A DNA stretch of 64,000 nucleotides from Shinella sp. PSBB067. Lineage in GTDB: Bacteria > Pseudomonadota > Alphaproteobacteria > Rhizobiales > Rhizobiaceae. Position numbers and translations under genes: made by a program. Below are positions 55,298 to 64,000 of the stretch, one piece after another. The stretch is from the NCBI RefSeq assembly GCF_016839145.1, contig NZ_CP069303.1:3580501-3644500 (forward strand), written 5' to 3'. Below the pieces are notes generated by a model, which saw nothing but the letters and a program-made list of their open reading frames with translations, was not told the DNA's origin and searched no databases. Position 1 is the first letter of the stretch, and every line of letters starts with the position of its first letter.

Positions 55298-55411
55298 GTC
55301 GAGCTCCTCAATGACTTGGACGCGGGAAATGCTGCACCCGCGAAGGGATTATTAGCGGGTAATTTCCAAAGTTCAATTTTGCTTTCGTCATCGGGCGAAA
55401 GATTTGCGCCG

Positions 55412-56152
55412 TCAGGAAACCAGGCCGAGCCTGAAAGCGATGGCGATGGCGTGGTGCCGGTTGCGCGCGCCGAGCTTCTCCTGGATGCCGTTCATGTACC
55501 AGTCGACGGTGTGGCTGGAGATGCCGAGGACGCGGCCAATGTCGTGCGAGGTCATGCCCTCGGCCAAAAGGCCGAGCGCCTCCATCTCGCGGCGCGTCAG
55601 CTCGACATCGACGACGGCCGAAAGGCGAGCGGCCATGTCCGGATCGATCGCCTGGACGAGCTTCCAGTAGAGCCGCCGGGCGATGCCCTCGAAAAGCGCC
55701 AGCTCGACGCTTTCCAGCTCGACCGGCCTGCCGCCGAGGCTGAGGCTGCCGATGAGGCCGCGCCGGCCGTGGACGGGAAACATGTAGCCGTCCTCCAGCC
55801 CGTTGTGGCGCGCATCCACCATCATGCGCTCCATGCGCTTGCGGTGCGGACTCGCCCGGAAGGCGCCGAGCGTGTCGCGCCAGCGAAACCCCGCCTGCGC
55901 ATAGCCGAGATAGCGCACGGTCGGATCGACGTGCATGTAGCGCTTGCGCAGATAGGTTTCCGGCCAGCCCACCGGCCAGTGGCCGGCAAGGAGCAGGTTC
56001 TCCGGCGCCTCGGCAGGGCGCATCGCCTTGAAGAGCCCGTAATAGTCGAAACCGTAGAACGCCAGCAGGCGCTCGAATTCGGCCGTCGTCTCGTGTCGGC
56101 CACGCAACTCGTCGATCAGTGCAAGGAATTGCACCAGCAAGTTGATCTTCAT
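55412..56152 (-). CDS. expR: LuxR-family autoinducer-binding regulator (ExpR-like solo)
   Basis: 246 residues. N-terminal autoinducer domain (about 15-165) with FDYYGLF, YLRKRYMHVDPTVRY and FRWRDTL, holding the conserved Trp, Tyr and Asp of acyl-homoserine-lactone pockets; C-terminal LuxR HTH (about 180-245): LTRREMEALGLLAEGMTSHD, ISSHTVDWYMNGIQEKLGARNRHHAIA. No luxI lies in the window, so it is a solo receptor here. Place between pyc and ndvA matches S. meliloti expR, the global quorum regulator of exopolysaccharide and motility; symbol rests on that synteny. ATG 56152 aligns with the family start. Confidence 0.85.
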   Translation of the reverse strand: MKINLLVQFLALIDELRGRHETTAEFERLLAFYGFDYYGLFKAMRPAEAPENLLLAGHWPVGWPETYLRKRYMHVDPTVRYLGYAQAGFRWRDTLGAFRASPHRKRMERMMVDARHNGLEDGYMFPVHGRRGLIGSLSLGGRPVELESVELALFEGIARRLYWKLVQAIDPDMAARLSAVVDVELTRREMEALGLLAEGMTSHDIGRVLGISSHTVDWYMNGIQEKLGARNRHHAIAIAFRLGLVS

Positions 56153-56237
56153 GTGCCCCGCGCTTGTCTGGCTTCGTTTAACCAACTGATAAAGCTGAAC
56201 CCGACCGACAACCGGCCCAAGCGCTCCACTCGCATTC

Positions 56238-56257
56238 CCTGCCTTACAATTGGCAGG
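56238..56257. promoter_or_regulatory. 20-bp dyad in expR-ndvA spacer
   Basis: CCTGCC and GGCAGG arms with an 8-base centre. It lies in the 300-base divergent spacer, near the expR start. The CCTG...CAGG ends recall lux-type boxes, but their spacing is 12 rather than 10, so a role as an ExpR site is only a guess. The rest of the spacer holds no gene; promoters could not be fixed by eye. Confidence 0.35.
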
Positions 56258-56456
56258 ATCGCATGTTGGAAATCAATCGTTTTGCATGCGTGAGCGGGTT
56301 GAGTTCACAAAATCACGCAAGATTTCAACCCGGTCACGAAATTTGCTTGACCCGGAAGAACTTTTGCCTCTTCCGCTGATTAATACCCGCAGCGAAGGGA
56401 CTGAAGGTGCACTCGCTGCACCGCACAACAGGTATCGCCGGAAAGGCCCCATTGCC

Positions 56457-58214
56457 GTGTCTTTGTTTCAGGTCTATGCACGAGCCCTCAGCTATCTCGG
56501 CACTTACAAGCTTCGCGTCGGCCTGGTGGTGGCCGCCAATATTGTTCTCGCGGTGATCACCATCGCCGAACCGATCCTGTTCGGCCGCATCATCGACGCC
56601 ATCTCCAGCAAGGGCGACGTCACGCCGATGCTCCTGATGTGGGCAGGCTTCGGCCTGTTCAACACCATCGCCTACGTGCTCGTCGCGCGCGAGGCGGACA
56701 GGCTGGCCCATGGCCGCCGCGCGAGCCTCCTGACGGAAGCTTTCGGGCGCATCATCTCCATGCCGCTGTCCTGGCACAGCCAGCGCGGCACCTCGAACGC
56801 GCTGCACACGCTGCTGCGCGCCTGCGAGACGCTGTTCGGCCTCTGGCTGGAATTCATGCGCACGCACCTTGCCACCGCCGTTGCGCTCGTCCTGCTGATC
56901 CCGACGGCCTTTGCGATGGACTATCGCCTGTCGCTGGTGCTCGTCGTCCTCGGCGCGCTCTACGTCGTCATCGGCAAGGTCGTGATGAACCGCACCCGCG
57001 AAGGCCAGGCCTCGGTGGAGAACCACTATCACACGGTCTTCTCCCACGTCTCGGACTCGATCAGCAACGTCTCCGTCGTGCACAGCTACAACCGTATCGA
57101 GGCCGAGACGCGCGAATTGAAGCGCTTTGCCGAACGGCTGATCAATGCGCAGTTCCCGGTGCTCGACTGGTGGGCGCTCGCAAGCGCCCTCAACCGCATC
57201 GCGTCCACGATCTCCATGATGACGATCCTCGTCATCGGCACGGTGCTGGTGCAGCGCGGCGAGATCCGGGTCGGCGACGTCATCGCCTTCATCGGCTTTG
57301 CCGGCCTGCTGATCGGCCGCCTCGACCAGATGAAGGCCTTCGCCACGCAGATCTTCGAGGCACGCGCCAAGCTGGAAGACTTCTTCACGCTCGAAGACGC
57401 CGTGAAGGAACGCGAGGAACCAGTCGGTGCCGGCGAGCTCGGCGAGGTGAAGGGCAAGGTCGAGTTCCGCAATGTCGGCTTCGACTTCGCCAATGCCACG
57501 CAGGGCGTGCGCGACGTCTCCTTCACGGTGGAGGCGGGCCAGACCGTCGCCATCGTCGGCCCGACGGGCGCCGGCAAGACGACGCTCGTCAACCTGCTCC
57601 AGCGGGTCTACGAGCCGCAGTCCGGCCAGATCCTCATCGACGGCATCGACATCTCCACGGTGACGCGCAAGTCGCTGCGCCGCTCGATCGCGACCGTCTT
57701 CCAGGATGCGGGCCTGCTCAACCGCTCGATCTCCGACAATATCCGTCTCGGCCGCGAGGGCGCGACGCACGAGGAGATCGTCGCGGCGGCGGAGGCGGCG
57801 GCGGCGAACGACTTCATCGCCTCGCGCCAGAGCGGCTACGACACGCATGTCGGCGAGCGCGGCAACCGGCTTTCCGGCGGCGAGCGCCAGCGCATCGCCA
57901 TTGCCCGCGCCATCCTCAAGAACGCGCCCATCCTCGTGCTCGACGAGGCGACCAGCGCGCTGGACGTGGAGACGGAGGCGCGCGTCAAGGCGGCGATCGA
58001 TTCGCTTCGCCGCAACCGCACGACCTTCATCATCGCCCACCGCCTGTCGACGGTGCGCGAGGCCGACCTCGTCGTCTTCATGGATCACGGCCAGGTCGCC
58101 GAGCTGGGCACGTTCAACGACCTCAGCCAGAGCAACGGCCGCTTCGCCGCGCTCCTGAGGGCGAGCGGCATCCTGACGGATGACGACGTGCGCAAGAGCC
58201 ACACGGCTGCCTGA
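56457..58214 (+). CDS. ndvA: Cyclic beta-1,2-glucan exporter NdvA
   Basis: 585 residues, a half-transporter of the ABC exporter type, matching the length of ChvA/NdvA. Six membrane helices occupy about 15-310; the ATPase (about 335-575) has Walker A GPTGAGKTT, signature LSGGERQRIAIARAIL and Walker [14 protein letters not shown]. It moves the cyclic glucan made by NdvB to the periplasm, needed for low-osmolarity adaptation and host infection. The start is GTG 56457 after GGAAAGG; the frame is open upstream without family similarity. It converges on opgC with a 6-base gap. Confidence 0.94.
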   Translation: MSLFQVYARALSYLGTYKLRVGLVVAANIVLAVITIAEPILFGRIIDAISSKGDVTPMLLMWAGFGLFNTIAYVLVAREADRLAHGRRASLLTEAFGRIISMPLSWHSQRGTSNALHTLLRACETLFGLWLEFMRTHLATAVALVLLIPTAFAMDYRLSLVLVVLGALYVVIGKVVMNRTREGQASVENHYHTVFSHVSDSISNVSVVHSYNRIEAETRELKRFAERLINAQFPVLDWWALASALNRIASTISMMTILVIGTVLVQRGEIRVGDVIAFIGFAGLLIGRLDQMKAFATQIFEARAKLEDFFTLEDAVKEREEPVGAGELGEVKGKVEFRNVGFDFANATQGVRDVSFTVEAGQTVAIVGPTGAGKTTLVNLLQRVYEPQSGQILIDGIDISTVTRKSLRRSIATVFQDAGLLNRSISDNIRLGREGATHEEIVAAAEAAAANDFIASRQSGYDTHVGERGNRLSGGERQRIAIARAILKNAPILVLDEATSALDVETEARVKAAIDSLRRNRTTFIIAHRLSTVREADLVVFMDHGQVAELGTFNDLSQSNGRFAALLRASGILTDDDVRKSHTAA

Positions 58215-58220
58215 GCGACG

Positions 58221-59390
58221 TCACCGATTGCGCGGATCGCCGCCTTTGACCGGCAGGGCCTGCAGGCCCTGCCGTTTTGCATTCGCAATGACGGTCGCCT
58301 GCCAGTCGAGATAGCGCGCATAGGCAAAGTGCAGCGCGATGCCGAGGATCACGTAGAGCGTGCCGAGCACCGGGTTCTTCCCGGTGACGAACATCAGCAC
58401 CTGCCCGGCCATGGCGAGGATCGTGCCGAAGATGAAGACGGCCAGCGAATGCCGGCCGACGGCCACCAGCGGATGCGACAGGGGCAGCGCCGCCCAGTTC
58501 GACAGGGCCGGGATCGTCGCCACCAGATAGGCGCCTGCCAGCACATGCAGGAGCCGGGTGGCCGACAGAAACGTCTTGTCGAAGCCGGTCAGGACGGCGG
58601 GCAATCCGTAGGACAAGTCGATGCTCCACCAGGAGAACACCACCCAGAACATCGAGACGACGAGATAGGCCGCCGAAAGCGCAAGCAGAACAGGGCTGCG
58701 CGGAAAACCCTTCGTCCTTGCCCGCAGCACGCCGACGAAGCCGGTGACGAACAGGAACTGCCATGAGAGCGGGTTGAGGAACCAGTAGCCGTCGTCGAGG
58801 AAATTCGACGGCGCGATCCGCCAGATGCCGGCACAGAGCCAGATCGTGCCGGAGACGGCAAGGAGCAGGCGGGCGCTGCGCCGGTAGAGCCAGAGGAAGC
58901 CCGGAAGCATCAGGAAGAGCGCGGCATACATGGACAGGATGTTGTTGTAGCCGAACTGGTGGCCGAGCAGCACCATGCTGACGACGCCCTCGTCGGTGCG
59001 GTCGACGACCGCGCGCAGGTTGATTTCCGACAGCAGGTCCGGCCGGACGAACCACAGCGCCCCGCCCGCGAAGATGGCGAAGGTGATGATGCTCGTCATG
59101 ATATGGGCGACATAGAGCGTCAGCGCCCGGCGCAGGATGCGCAGCGTCACGGCCAGCCGCTCGCCGACGGCGAAACGGGATCCGTAGGCGAGCCCGACGG
59201 ACATGCCGGAGATCAGCACGAAGGCCTCGGCCGAATCGGAAAAGCCGAAATTCTTGTGCGTCAGGTGCTCCAGGTACTGGCCCGGGACGTGGTTGACGAA
59301 GATCGTCAAGAGCGCGAGGGCGCGGAAGACGTCGAGGCGCGTGTCGCGTCCGCGCGGCACGGCGCCTGCCGGTCTGGTCTTGTCTGTCAT
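58221..59390 (-). CDS. opgC: OpgC-family glucan modification membrane protein
   Basis: 389 residues with about ten membrane helices. Begins RDTRLDVFRALALLTIFVNHVPGQYLEHLTHKNFGFSDSAE, the OpgC signature with an acyltransferase-3-like His. OpgC proteins add succinyl groups to periplasmic glucans; the location between ndvA and ndvB indicates cyclic beta-1,2-glucan as substrate. ATG 59390 gives the family N-terminus; it starts 26 bases after the ndvB stop, so it is probably cotranscribed with ndvB. Confidence 0.88.
   Translation of the reverse strand: MTDKTRPAGAVPRGRDTRLDVFRALALLTIFVNHVPGQYLEHLTHKNFGFSDSAEAFVLISGMSVGLAYGSRFAVGERLAVTLRILRRALTLYVAHIMTSIITFAIFAGGALWFVRPDLLSEINLRAVVDRTDEGVVSMVLLGHQFGYNNILSMYAALFLMLPGFLWLYRRSARLLLAVSGTIWLCAGIWRIAPSNFLDDGYWFLNPLSWQFLFVTGFVGVLRARTKGFPRSPVLLALSAAYLVVSMFWVVFSWWSIDLSYGLPAVLTGFDKTFLSATRLLHVLAGAYLVATIPALSNWAALPLSHPLVAVGRHSLAVFIFGTILAMAGQVLMFVTGKNPVLGTLYVILGIALHFAYARYLDWQATVIANAKRQGLQALPVKGGDPRNR
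58250..58277 (+). terminator. Perfect palindromic terminator of ndvA inside opgC 3' end
   Basis: A 24-base perfect palindrome (CGGCAGGGCC arm, TGCA centre, 58250-58273) followed by TTTT on the + strand. It lies 35 bases past the ndvA stop and within the last codons of opgC on the other strand. Confidence 0.7.
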
Positions 59391-59416
59391 GATACGCTCT
59401 GATTCACATAGGTGGA

Positions 59417-62400
59417 TCAGAGCAAATAGCCCTCGTTTGAAGATTTGATGACGATGCCGTTCACGGTCGCCTGCCATCCGCCGTCATCCGCGCGGTCGAC
59501 GCGGATGGAAAGCTTCTTCCCGTCGAGCACGAGCGTCGCGGTGTAGCCGCTCCACGCGGCCGGCAGGGCCGGCTCGACGAAGAGACGGCCGTTCTCCTTG
59601 CGGATGCCGAGGATGCCCTCGACGGCCGCGCGGTAGAGCCAGCCGGCCGAGCCCGTATACCAGCTCCAGCCGCCCTGCCCGGTGCGCTCGCCCACCCCGT
59701 AGACGTCGGCCGCCACGACATAGGGCTCGACGCGGTAGCGCTCTGCGCCGTCCCGATCGAGCGCGTGCCGGATCGGATTGAGGAGGTCGAAGCAGGCATA
59801 GGCGTCGTCGCCCCTGCCCTGGCGCGCGAGCGCCAGCACGACCCAGGTCGCCGCATGGGTATACTGGCCGCCGTTCTCGCGCACGCCGGGCGGATAGGCC
59901 TTGATGTAGCCGGGATCCTGCGGGGTCTCGGCGAGCGGCGGGGTGAACAGGCGGATGATGCCGTTTTCCCGGTCGACGAGTTCGGCAAGGACGGCATCCA
60001 TCGCCCGGCGCGACCGCGCCTCATCCCCCTCGCCGGACAGCACGCTCCAGCTCTGTGCGATGGAATCGATGCGGCATTCCGCGCTTTCCGAGGAGCCGAG
60101 CGGCGTGCCGTCGTCGTAGTAGCCGCGGCGATAATAGCCGCCGTCCCAGCCGGCGGTTTCCAGCGCTTGCCCGAGGCGGCCGAGATGGCCTTCCCAGGCA
60201 TCGGCGCGGCCGTGGTCGCCGCGCGCGCGGGCGATCGGTACGAAGCCCCGCAACGTGCCGGCAAGGAGCCAGCCGAGCCAGACGCTGGTGCCGCGGCCGG
60301 CCTCGCCGACGCGGTTCATGCCGTCGTTCCAGTCACCGCCCAGGATGAGCGGCAGGCCGTTCCCGCCGGTGCGCCGGAGCGCAAGGTCGAGTGCGCGGGC
60401 GCAATGATCGTAGAGCGGCGCCTCCTCGGGCGAGCGGCCCGGCCTGAAGAAGGAATCGTGCTGCCCTTCGGCGAGCGGCAGGCCCTCGATGAAGGCGAAC
60501 GTCTCGTCGAGCACGCCATGGTCGCCGGTGGCCCGGCAATAGTATTCCACCGCATGGGCGAGCCAGACGACGTCGTCCGAGATCGTCGTGCGCACGCCGG
60601 CACCGGTATCCGGCAGCCACCAGTGCTGCACGTCGCCCTCGACGAACTGGCGCCGGGCCGCATTGAGGATCTGCCCGCGGGCAAGCTCCGGGCGATGCAG
60701 CACGAAGGCGAGCGTATCCTGCAACTGGTCGCGGAAACCATAGGCCCCGCTCGCCTGGTAGAAGGCCGAGCGCGCCATGATGCGGCAGCCGAGCGCCTGG
60801 TAGGGCAGCCAGTCGTTGACCATCCGGTCGAGCGCCGCATCCGGCGTCTTGACCTGCAGCGTGCCGGTAAAGCCCTCCCAGAAGGTGCGCACCGATGCCA
60901 TGACGGTATCGAAATCCGCCGCGCGGCTCTTGTCGGCGAGCGCCCGGGCGCTGTCGGCATCGGCCGTGTCGCCGAGCACGAAGACGAGCGCGCGCTTTTC
61001 ACCGGGCTTCAGCGTGATGTCGACGGCAAGCGCCGCGCAGGGGTCGCCGATGCCGTCGGTATTGCCGGAAAGCGCCTGCCCCGTCGCAAGCGCTGCCGGC
61101 AGCCCGACGTCGCCGGTGCGGCCGATGAAGTCGCGCCGGCGCGCGGTGAAGCCCGCAAGCGGCGCATCGACGGCGAAGAAGCTGGTCCGGCCGGCGAAAT
61201 CGAGGCTGTAGGGATTGGTGGCGAGCAGCGCGCCACTCTCCTCGTCGTGGCTGGTCAGCACGAAGGGCGCGGTCCGGGCGGGATTGTTGCCCAGCACCCA
61301 TTCGACATAGCCGTAGACCGAGAGGCTGCGCGCCGTGTCGCCGGTATTCTTCACGACGAGGCGCGAATACTTGACCGGATCCTCGGGATCGACCGTCTGC
61401 ACGAGGTCGAGCTCGATGCCGTCCTCCCAGCTTCTGAAGGCGGTGTAGCCGAGGCCGTGCCAGGTCTCGAACTTGACCGAGGACTTGCGCGAAAGAGCGG
61501 CAAAGGGCGTCATCACCGTGCCGCGGTCGCGGTCCCGCACGTAGAAGGCTTCGCCGGGGCGGTTGACGACGGGATCGTTGGTCCAGGGCGTCAACTGGAA
61601 GTCGCGCGAATTGCGGCTCCAGGTGAAGCCGGCGCCCTCCGCCGAGACATGGAAGCCGAACTCGCGGTTGGCGATCACGTTGATCCACGGCTGGGGCGTG
61701 GCCTCGCCGCCGCGCAGCCGCACGGCATATTCGCGGCGGTCCTCGTTGAAGCCGCCGAAGCCGTTCCAGAAGGACAGGCCATCGCCGTCGATCGCGACAG
61801 GCGCACCGTCCGGCGCGGCAAGCTTCGGCAGCGGCGTTTCCGCCTTCCCCTCCTCCTCGCCGCGCGGCGTTGCGAAGAGCGAGACGGTGCGGGCGATCTG
61901 GTCGGCAAGCGAGCCGTTGCGCGCGTGGAAGACGGCGCGGGCGGTCGCCAGCAACGCCTGCCAGGTGGAAACCTCCATCAGGTCGCGGCGCACCGTGAAG
62001 ACATGCTGGCGCACGCCGTCGGACTGGCCGCGCATGCGCAGGTTCTCGCACATCTGGTCGAGCGTGTGCTGCATGTCCTGCGCATAGGAGGCGGCGCGCT
62101 CGTTGAGGATCACGAGGTCTGCCGTCACGCCGCGGTGGCGCAGATATTCCTGCGCGCGCAGCGCCTCGCGGGCGACGTCGAGGTCGATCTCGTCGTTGAT
62201 GCGCACGACGAAGATCGGGAAGTCGCCGGAAATGGCCAGCGGCCAGAGCGAGGACTGCGGGGCGAGCCCGGCCTGGATCGTGCCGGCATCGGCACGCAGG
62301 TGCATGTCGGGATAGGTAAGGTAGCGGCCGAGCGTCTGGAAGCTCGCCGCCTCCTGTGAGGTCACGCCGACATGGCGCATATGCACCTGCGAGCGCGTCC

Positions 62401-64000
62401 AGGCATGGATCATCTCGTGGTTGAAGCTGTCCGGGTGGCGGTAGCGGTCGATGGCCGCGTCAACCTCGGCCCGGCTCGGCGCCGCGATGGTCCAGAAGAT
62501 CACCTTGACCTTCTTGCCGGCCGGAACGCGCACGACGCGGCGCAGCGCGATGACCGGGTCGAGCGTGAAGCCGTCCGTGCCGGAGAGCTGCGCGCCGGGA
62601 TCGAAGGCGGCGGCCGTCGCCAGCGAGCGGCCGCGGCCGATGAAGCGGCGGCGGTCCGTCTCGATCTCGGTGCGGCGCGAGGGACCGGCATTGTCGACGA
62701 TGAGATGGGCGATCGCCATGTCCGGTTCGTTCGGGTGGCGCTTGCGCCGCTCCGCGCGCACGACGTCGCCGCGCTTGCCGATCTCGGTGTGGATGAACAT
62801 CTTGGAGAAGAGCGGGTGGGCGCTGTCGGCATCGTCGGTCGATATGACCGGCTCCATGTAGGAGGTCACCTCGATGAAGCGGTCCTCGGTGCCGGTGTTG
62901 AGCAGCGTCAGGCGGCGGCCTTCTGCATCGTGCTCGGTGGCGACGATGCACTCGACCTCGCTCGTCAGCGTGCCGACGGTCTTGAGGAATTCCGCCTTGT
63001 CGTCGCCGAACTGCGTCTTCGTCTCCTCGCCCTCGATGCGCTTCGGCTCGGCGGTGGCGGACCACCATTCGTTCGTCGCCGTGTCGCGCAGGAAGAGGAA
63101 GGAGCCCCAGCGGTCTTCCGTCGGATCGGGCTTCCAGCGGGTGACGGCCTGGCCGTTCCAGCGCGAATAGCCCGCGCCCGTCGCCGTCAGCATCACGGAA
63201 TAGTGCCCGTTCGACAGGAACACGGCCTCGCGCTCGCGCGCGATCGGATCCTTGAAGATGCGGATTTCCGGGCGCAGCAGGTCGGCCTGCGTGCTGCCGA
63301 CGGTCTCCGGCTCGCGCTTGGCGTTGATGACCGGAATGTCGCGCGGCGCCTTTTCCTGCAGCAGCAGCTCGGCCGCCTCGATGACGGGATCGGAATGGAA
63401 GCGCTCGCGCAGCGCGCCGTTGAAGACGACATTGGCGACGGCGGCGATCGACATGCCGTGGTGGTGCGCCATGTAGTTGCGCACGACGGCGCAGGTCTTG
63501 CCCTCCGGCACGCGGGTCGGCGTGAAGTCGACGGCGTCGTGGAAGCCGTAGACGCCGAGCGCGCCGAGCTTGCGCAGCCGCTCGAGGTTCTCCAGCGCCG
63601 CCTTCGGGGCATATTGCGTGGCGAGCAGCGAGGCATAGGGCGCGATGACGGCGTTCTGGCCGAGGCCGCGCTTGAGGCCGAGCGTCGGCACGCCGAAATT
63701 GGTGTACTGGTAGGTCAGCTCGTGGTCGCGGGCGTTGAAGGCCGCCTCCGAGATGCCCCAGGGCGTGCCGAGGCGTCGGCCGTGGTTCATCTGCTCGACA
63801 ACCACCAGGTTGTTGGTCTGGTTGAGGATGCCGCCCTGGCGCTCCTGCATGACGAGCGGGGGCATCAGGTATTCGAACATCGAGCCCGACCAGGAGATGA
63901 GCGCCCCGCGCGAGCCGACCGGGACGACCGGCCGGCCGAGCTTGTACCAGTGCTCGGTGGGCAAATCCCCCTTGGCGATGGCAAAAAGGCTGGTAAGGCG
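59417..64000 (-). CDS. ndvB: Cyclic beta-1,2-glucan synthase NdvB, C-terminal part
   Basis: 1527 residues of a protein of about 2800; the 5' part lies beyond the right edge and the frame is open to base 64000. The first part (RGALISWSGSMFEYLMPPL, then YMAHHHGMSIAAVAN) is the glycoamylase-like region. The rest is glycoside hydrolase 94-type: carbohydrate-binding domains and the (alpha/alpha)6 barrel with the catalytic Asp in GGDWNDGMNRVGEAGRG. This part acts as a phosphorylase that sets ring length of the beta-1,2-glucan; the missing N-terminus holds the GT84 synthase and cyclase membrane parts. It is followed by opgC. Confidence 0.94.
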   Translation of the reverse strand, partial: RLTSLFAIAKGDLPTEHWYKLGRPVVPVGSRGALISWSGSMFEYLMPPLVMQERQGGILNQTNNLVVVEQMNHGRRLGTPWGISEAAFNARDHELTYQYTNFGVPTLGLKRGLGQNAVIAPYASLLATQYAPKAALENLERLRKLGALGVYGFHDAVDFTPTRVPEGKTCAVVRNYMAHHHGMSIAAVANVVFNGALRERFHSDPVIEAAELLLQEKAPRDIPVINAKREPETVGSTQADLLRPEIRIFKDPIAREREAVFLSNGHYSVMLTATGAGYSRWNGQAVTRWKPDPTEDRWGSFLFLRDTATNEWWSATAEPKRIEGEETKTQFGDDKAEFLKTVGTLTSEVECIVATEHDAEGRRLTLLNTGTEDRFIEVTSYMEPVISTDDADSAHPLFSKMFIHTEIGKRGDVVRAERRKRHPNEPDMAIAHLIVDNAGPSRRTEIETDRRRFIGRGRSLATAAAFDPGAQLSGTDGFTLDPVIALRRVVRVPAGKKVKVIFWTIAAPSRAEVDAAIDRYRHPDSFNHEMIHAWTRSQVHMRHVGVTSQEAASFQTLGRYLTYPDMHLRADAGTIQAGLAPQSSLWPLAISGDFPIFVVRINDEIDLDVAREALRAQEYLRHRGVTADLVILNERAASYAQDMQHTLDQMCENLRMRGQSDGVRQHVFTVRRDLMEVSTWQALLATARAVFHARNGSLADQIARTVSLFATPRGEEEGKAETPLPKLAAPDGAPVAIDGDGLSFWNGFGGFNEDRREYAVRLRGGEATPQPWINVIANREFGFHVSAEGAGFTWSRNSRDFQLTPWTNDPVVNRPGEAFYVRDRDRGTVMTPFAALSRKSSVKFETWHGLGYTAFRSWEDGIELDLVQTVDPEDPVKYSRLVVKNTGDTARSLSVYGYVEWVLGNNPARTAPFVLTSHDEESGALLATNPYSLDFAGRTSFFAVDAPLAGFTARRRDFIGRTGDVGLPAALATGQALSGNTDGIGDPCAALAVDITLKPGEKRALVFVLGDTADADSARALADKSRAADFDTVMASVRTFWEGFTGTLQVKTPDAALDRMVNDWLPYQALGCRIMARSAFYQASGAYGFRDQLQDTLAFVLHRPELARGQILNAARRQFVEGDVQHWWLPDTGAGVRTTISDDVVWLAHAVEYYCRATGDHGVLDETFAFIEGLPLAEGQHDSFFRPGRSPEEAPLYDHCARALDLALRRTGGNGLPLILGGDWNDGMNRVGEAGRGTSVWLGWLLAGTLRGFVPIARARGDHGRADAWEGHLGRLGQALETAGWDGGYYRRGYYDDGTPLGSSESAECRIDSIAQSWSVLSGEGDEARSRRAMDAVLAELVDRENGIIRLFTPPLAETPQDPGYIKAYPPGVRENGGQYTHAATWVVLALARQGRGDDAYACFDLLNPIRHALDRDGAERYRVEPYVVAADVYGVGERTGQGGWSWYTGSAGWLYRAAVEGILGIRKENGRLFVEPALPAAWSGYTATLVLDGKKLSIRVDRADDGGWQATVNGIVIKSSNEGYLL

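Noticed and set aside
56238..56257. Calling the dyad a true lux box
   Set aside because: The CCTG and CAGG ends are 12 bases apart rather than 10, so it is kept only as an unassigned dyad.
59765..62359. An 864-codon open frame opposite ndvB
   Set aside because: Antisense shadow without any recognisable motif; ndvB is complete on the other strand.

Overview
This GC-rich window reads as chromosomal core DNA of an alphaproteobacterium in the family Rhizobiaceae (Sinorhizobium/Ensifer/Shinella-like). The best evidence is the order pyc, ExpR-type luxR solo, ndvA, opgC, ndvB, the cyclic beta-1,2-glucan locus of rhizobia. A SAM-II riboswitch before metA, a CtrA-type box before ftsK and a sigma-54 promoter before glnK-amtB fit the same group. 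Species cannot be fixed from the sequence alone.

Layout. 1-5 kb: SixA phosphatase flanked by two copies of a REP-like repeat, an aldo/keto reductase, an L,D-transpeptidase-like protein, an orphan OmpR-type regulator, a cyclic-nucleotide-binding protein and xthA. 5-10.6 kb: ftsK-lolA and glnK-amtB. 10.7-16.3 kb: tesB, a UbiH-type monooxygenase, a thioredoxin (CnoX-like)/LON-domain/Trm112 operon, a ProX-like editing protein and tRNA-Gly(GCC). 16.3-17.1 kb: a decayed patch holding a trbJ conjugation-gene relic. 17.1-25.3 kb: a catabolic island (AldA-type dehydrogenase, PdxA2-like dehydrogenase, ribose-type ABC transporter, DeoR-type regulator, DUF1537 kinase), probably for a four-carbon sugar acid such as threonate. 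25.4-31.9 kb: a second catabolic island (CGNR regulator, two FAD amine oxidases, a glyoxalase-like protein, a fused permease-ATPase and its binding protein) for an unknown amine or amino acid. 31.9-32.7 kb: a wrecked tyrosine integrase.

32.7-42.4 kb: galM, metA with SAM-II riboswitch and attenuator plus a GNAT gene, an ABC-F ATPase, thiamine pyrophosphokinase, DUF2794 and DUF1223 proteins, and aconitase. 42.6-45.6 kb: ccmABCDG, divergent from acnA across a spacer with an Irr-like iron box. 45.8-49.4 kb: TPP riboswitch and thiBPQ. 49.5-55.3 kb: M48 lipoprotein peptidase, GNAT acetyltransferase, pyruvate carboxylase. 55.4-64 kb: ExpR-type regulator, ndvA, opgC, and the 3' part of ndvB, which runs off the right edge.

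The most interesting signals are regulatory elements and relics between the genes: trbJ and integrase remains, an IS110 fragment inside a REP-like repeat, a GNAT gene that appears to share the metA riboswitch, three helically phased direct repeats before the DeoR-type gene, and a near-perfect terminator palindrome for ndvA embedded in the opgC coding region. No CRISPR array, rRNA, intact insertion sequence or prophage was seen.
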